DNA of 7,633 nucleotides from an uncultured Caulobacter sp. (lineage in GTDB: Bacteria > Pseudomonadota > Alphaproteobacteria > Caulobacterales > Caulobacteraceae): contig CALALX010000040.1 in assembly GCA_937925635.1 (NCBI GenBank), positions 1-7,633 of the forward strand. The letters are read 5' to 3'. Position numbers and translations under genes: made by a program. Each line of letters starts with the position of its first letter. Within the stretch, counting starts at the first letter, position 1. The notes below the pieces were generated by a model, which saw nothing but the letters and a program-made list of their open reading frames with translations, had not been told where the DNA came from and made no database searches. Of the stretch, positions 5,442 through 7,633 are shown piece after piece.

Positions 5442-7007
5442 CTAGCCGAAGACCAGCAGCTGGAATTTCTTCGGGGACGCTGTGTCGCCCGCCCAGGTTC
5501 CGGCGACGCTGTCCGCCATCGCGAGCGCCACCATGCCGTCGATCCGGCCGCGCGAGCGCGACTTGTCGAGCTTGCGGTTGCCGGACGGATCAGACTTCAC
5601 CGTCGCATTGCCGGCGCACATCGAAAGCACCGGGTGATTGCCGTGAACGATCGTCCTGCCCAGCAGCTTCGATTCCAGCGCCAACAGCGCCGGGCTCATG
5701 CTCTGGAACCCCTGCCCGAACGGCTCGAACAGCGCGTCGTCGCCCTCTAGCTGATCGTCCGTGAAGCCTGCGTCGGCCAGTAGCGGCTTCAGATGCCGGT
5801 AGCCCCAGCGGTCGAACGCGATCTTGCGCACGTCGTGCTCATCGCAGAACCCGCGCAGGAACGCCGCCACGAAGCGATAGTCGATGGCCGGCCCCGGCGT
5901 CGTCTCCAGCCAGCCATCGCGCGCCCAGACGTCATACGGCACCCGGTCGGCTCGGGCCTTCTCGCGCAAGCCCTTCTCGGGAAGCCAGAACGTCGGCCGC
6001 ACATGCCACTCGTCGCCGATCGGCGCCAGCGCGACGAACGCCGTCAGGTCCGACACGCTCGACAGGTCAAGGCCGCAGAACACTGGCCGGCCGTCGAACT
6101 CAGAGACCGGGCCGCCGCAAGCCTGCCAGATGGATTTCGAGACGAACGGCGCCGAAGCGTCGATCCGCTGATTGAGGAATAGCTGCCGCGCTCGAGCCTC
6201 CGCGCTCGGCAAACGCGACGCCTGCTTCATTTCCTCTTCGAGATCGCGTCTGGACCGGAACAGGCCAAGCGCGGGATTGGCGGCTTCCCAAGCCTTCTCG
6301 TCCAGTAGGTCACATTCTTCGGGCGCTGCGTAGACGTGGCACACCGTCGCCGGGTCTTGCGACACAATCGCATCATCGATCATGACCGACATGAAGTCGG
6401 CGTCGCTTGGAGCCTGCGTCGAGATCACGAACAGGACCGCTTCGTCGTAAGCGCCTTGGCTGGTGATGATCGCGTCGAAGAACTCGTCGCTCGGGCCTTT
6501 CACCTGTCCGGCCTCGTCGAGGATGGCGACCACGTAACTGCCGCCGTGCGCCGTAGCTCCCTCCGCCGAAAGCGCCTCGTATTCCACGTTCATGAGAAGC
6601 CCGACCAGCTTCTTGCTGGACGGAACGACCCGGATCACCTTCCGCAGATCAGGCGAAAGCATCGCCATCTTGCTTGCGTAGTTGAACACCTCAGCCGCCT
6701 GCTTGCGCGAACGCGCGCCTGACGCAATCCGGCTATTCTGCCGCGCCTCTGGGCCAACCGTGTGGATCAGCACCATCATCGAGATCGTCGCAGTCTTTGC
6801 GTTCTTCCTAGCCATCGACGCGACGGCGCGGCGGGTTAGAACGTCGTTGTCATAGACTGAGTAAAAGAACGCCTCCTGGAAGGCCGCGAGCCGCACCGAC
6901 TGGCCGACAAGATCGCCCTCCGGCACCCGAAGATACTTTTCGCAGAAGGCCATGTTCCGCTCGGCGCGCGTCCACGCCCGCGACGGCATCGACCGCCAGT
7001 CCCTCAT
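5442..7007 (-). CDS. Phage terminase large subunit
   Basis: The packaging motor, a 521-residue ATPase/nuclease of the Terminase_1-like group (PF03354). The ATPase part has an adenine-side motif VGQSVRLAAFQEAFFYSVYD, a Walker A-like VASMARKNAKTAT (about residues 62-74), the Walker B VVAILDEAGQ (159-168, DE at 164-165) and a coupling motif LFVISTQAPS. The nuclease part (RNase H-like) supplies acidic residues in FCGLDLSSVSDLTA (D314), IAFDRWGYRH (D399) and RSRGRIDGMVALAMA (D490). It works with the small subunit and docks on the portal to cut and translocate DNA. The start is uncertain. I chose ATG 7007 (MRDWRSMPSRAW). TTG 7058, GTG 7043 and ATG 6989 are in frame and none has a convincing Shine-Dalgarno, although 6989 has AGGGA ten bases upstream. 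A reading extended to 7373 only shadows the small subunit gene. Confidence 0.93.
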   Translation of the reverse strand: MRDWRSMPSRAWTRAERNMAFCEKYLRVPEGDLVGQSVRLAAFQEAFFYSVYDNDVLTRRAVASMARKNAKTATISMMVLIHTVGPEARQNSRIASGARSRKQAAEVFNYASKMAMLSPDLRKVIRVVPSSKKLVGLLMNVEYEALSAEGATAHGGSYVVAILDEAGQVKGPSDEFFDAIITSQGAYDEAVLFVISTQAPSDADFMSVMIDDAIVSQDPATVCHVYAAPEECDLLDEKAWEAANPALGLFRSRRDLEEEMKQASRLPSAEARARQLFLNQRIDASAPFVSKSIWQACGGPVSEFDGRPVFCGLDLSSVSDLTAFVALAPIGDEWHVRPTFWLPEKGLREKARADRVPYDVWARDGWLETTPGPAIDYRFVAAFLRGFCDEHDVRKIAFDRWGYRHLKPLLADAGFTDDQLEGDDALFEPFGQGFQSMSPALLALESKLLGRTIVHGNHPVLSMCAGNATVKSDPSGNRKLDKSRSRGRIDGMVALAMADSVAGTWAGDTASPKKFQLLVFG

Positions 7008-7060
7008 TCGCGGTATGGGGCCGCATTTGATCGCGGCCCTCACATTGTCAGGGAGCAAGA

Positions 7061-7525
7061 CTAGATCGGCCGCGCCAGAAGATCGTCGCCCGCCCCGTCC
7101 ACATCCGCCTCGATCCCCTTCGCCCCGCCCCGGCGCTTGGCGACATCCCGCGCTTCGCCTTCCTGCGCGCGCGCGTGCAGCGACAAAGACCGACGACCAG
7201 CATTGATCGACCCGGCAAGGGTCTGGACTACCGTCCGAAGCGGGTTGACCGCCAGGTGTCCTTTCGGCGTCGTCACGACCTCGCTTTCGAGACGAAGCAT
7301 CCGCTGCGCCTTCTCCCGGTCGGCCATGTCCCGCGCCAGCATCGCCGCCAACTCGAGCTGATGCGCCGTCCACTCCGAACGCGCGAACTCGGCAAGCACG
7401 CTCGCGAAGAACGGCAGGTCGCCGGCGTCCAGCGGGACGTTGCTCGGCGGCTCAATCGGCCGGGCCGCAGCCTGCGCCACCCGCACCGCCTCGGCCGTGC
7501 TGTCGATCCGCAGTTTCCGCGTCAT
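7061..7525 (-). CDS. Phage terminase small subunit
   Basis: A 154-residue protein placed immediately before the large terminase, the standard position of the DNA-recognition subunit that starts packaging. Residues 38-75 (DLPFFASVLAEFARSEWT, then LELAAMLARDMADREKA) are helical, as expected for the oligomerisation/DNA-binding part. The segment VVTTPKGHLAVNPLRTVVQT (83-102) followed by RRSLSLHARAQ resembles the conserved 'G...NP....' and 'R.lGL....R' features of P27-like small terminases (PF05119). The C-terminal 35 residues are charged and probably flexible. ATG 7525 is preceded by AGGAA seven bases upstream. A TTG directly before it (7528) is also in frame but less likely. The stop lies 53 bases before the chosen large-subunit ATG. 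Identification rests on the motif plus position; the precise family is moderately sure. Confidence 0.87.
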   Translation of the reverse strand: MTRKLRIDSTAEAVRVAQAAARPIEPPSNVPLDAGDLPFFASVLAEFARSEWTAHQLELAAMLARDMADREKAQRMLRLESEVVTTPKGHLAVNPLRTVVQTLAGSINAGRRSLSLHARAQEGEARDVAKRRGGAKGIEADVDGAGDDLLARPI

Positions 7526-7540
7526 CAAGCGATTCCTGTG

Positions 7541-7633
7541 TTAGCAATAGATTTGACTGAACGCGCCGGTTTCCTGTTCGAGCGGCCTCAAATCGAAAAC
7601 CGCCCCCCGCCCCGTCACTCGACAGGCCAGCGC
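7541..7633 (-). CDS. 3' end of an unrecognised upstream gene (partial, runs in from right edge)
   Basis: One minus-strand frame is open from the right edge to a TAA at 7541-7543, giving 30 residues ending RPLEQETGAFSQIYC. It stops 15 bases before the small terminase ATG, a natural spacing for an upstream gene of the same operon. The base composition becomes more AT-rich only after codon 24. Thirty codons are too few to identify a family. Another frame is also open here because of the high GC content, so this is a tentative call. Small unknown genes or HNH endonucleases often lie at this place in HK97-like phages, but nothing seen here shows either. Confidence 0.4.
   Translation of the reverse strand, partial: ALACRVTGRGAVFDLRPLEQETGAFSQIYC

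Noticed and set aside
4472..5764. Long plus-strand open frame (430 codons) opposite the protease-capsid fusion and the end of the large terminase
   Set aside because: It crosses the boundary between two well-supported genes, has Arg/Leu-rich low-complexity composition and shows no domain, so it is a shadow frame.
7008..7373. N-terminal extension of the large terminase up to 7373
   Set aside because: The extra residues are Gly/Arg/Ala-rich, lie inside the small terminase gene in another frame and do not resemble terminase sequence.
7526..7600. Possible promoter in the AT-richer stretch before the small terminase
   Set aside because: No convincing -35/-10 pair with proper spacing could be read; most of the stretch may be the end of an upstream gene.
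1..7633. CRISPR array, tRNA, insertion sequence, integrase or att site
   Set aside because: No regularly spaced repeats, cloverleaf, transposase motif, terminal inverted repeats or recombinase were found. Nearly all of the window is explained by the phage genes.

Overview
The window is a block of tailed-phage (Caudoviricetes) head and DNA-packaging genes, most likely from a prophage in a GC-rich alphaproteobacterium. Rhodobacterales is the best guess, because the small gene at 1632-1895 ends like the spike base proteins related to Rhodobacter capsulatus Rcc01079 and the GC-rich codon use fits. The taxonomic call is inference. I see no integrase, att site, tRNA or host gene, so prophage versus free phage cannot be settled here.

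Every supported gene lies on the minus strand, so transcription runs from the right edge to the left. In that order: (1) the 3' end of an unrecognised gene at the right edge (7541-7633); (2) terminase small subunit (7061-7525); (3) terminase large subunit (5442-about 7007); (4) a 659-residue fusion of an HK97-type prohead protease (S78) and an HK97-fold major capsid protein (3446-5425), with a strong second ribosome-binding site and ATG at 4828 exactly where the capsid half begins; (5) a GC-rich hairpin behind the capsid gene (3417-3438); (6) a 97-residue small head protein (3098-3391); (7) a 101-residue unknown protein (2790-3095); (8) a glycosyltransferase-like protein with an extra C-terminal segment, starting from TTG (1837-2793); (9) a short spike-base protein (1632-1895); (10) the HK97-family portal (277-1632); (11) the start of a coiled-coil protein running off the left edge (1-287).

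Genes are tightly packed, with gaps of 2-55 bases or short overlaps (TTGA, TGATG, 11 and 59 bases). No internal promoter is evident, so this looks like one late transcript. The terminases cut and pump DNA, the portal is the channel they dock to, and the protease and capsid build and mature the shell. The spike-base protein and the glycosyltransferase probably concern the outer surface of the particle or the host surface.

Three points stand out. The protease-capsid fusion has a built-in means of making capsid-only protein. The portal lies downstream of the capsid instead of between terminase and protease. A glycosyltransferase and a head-spike-type gene sit side by side inside the head module. 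There is no gene-free stretch longer than about 60 bases.
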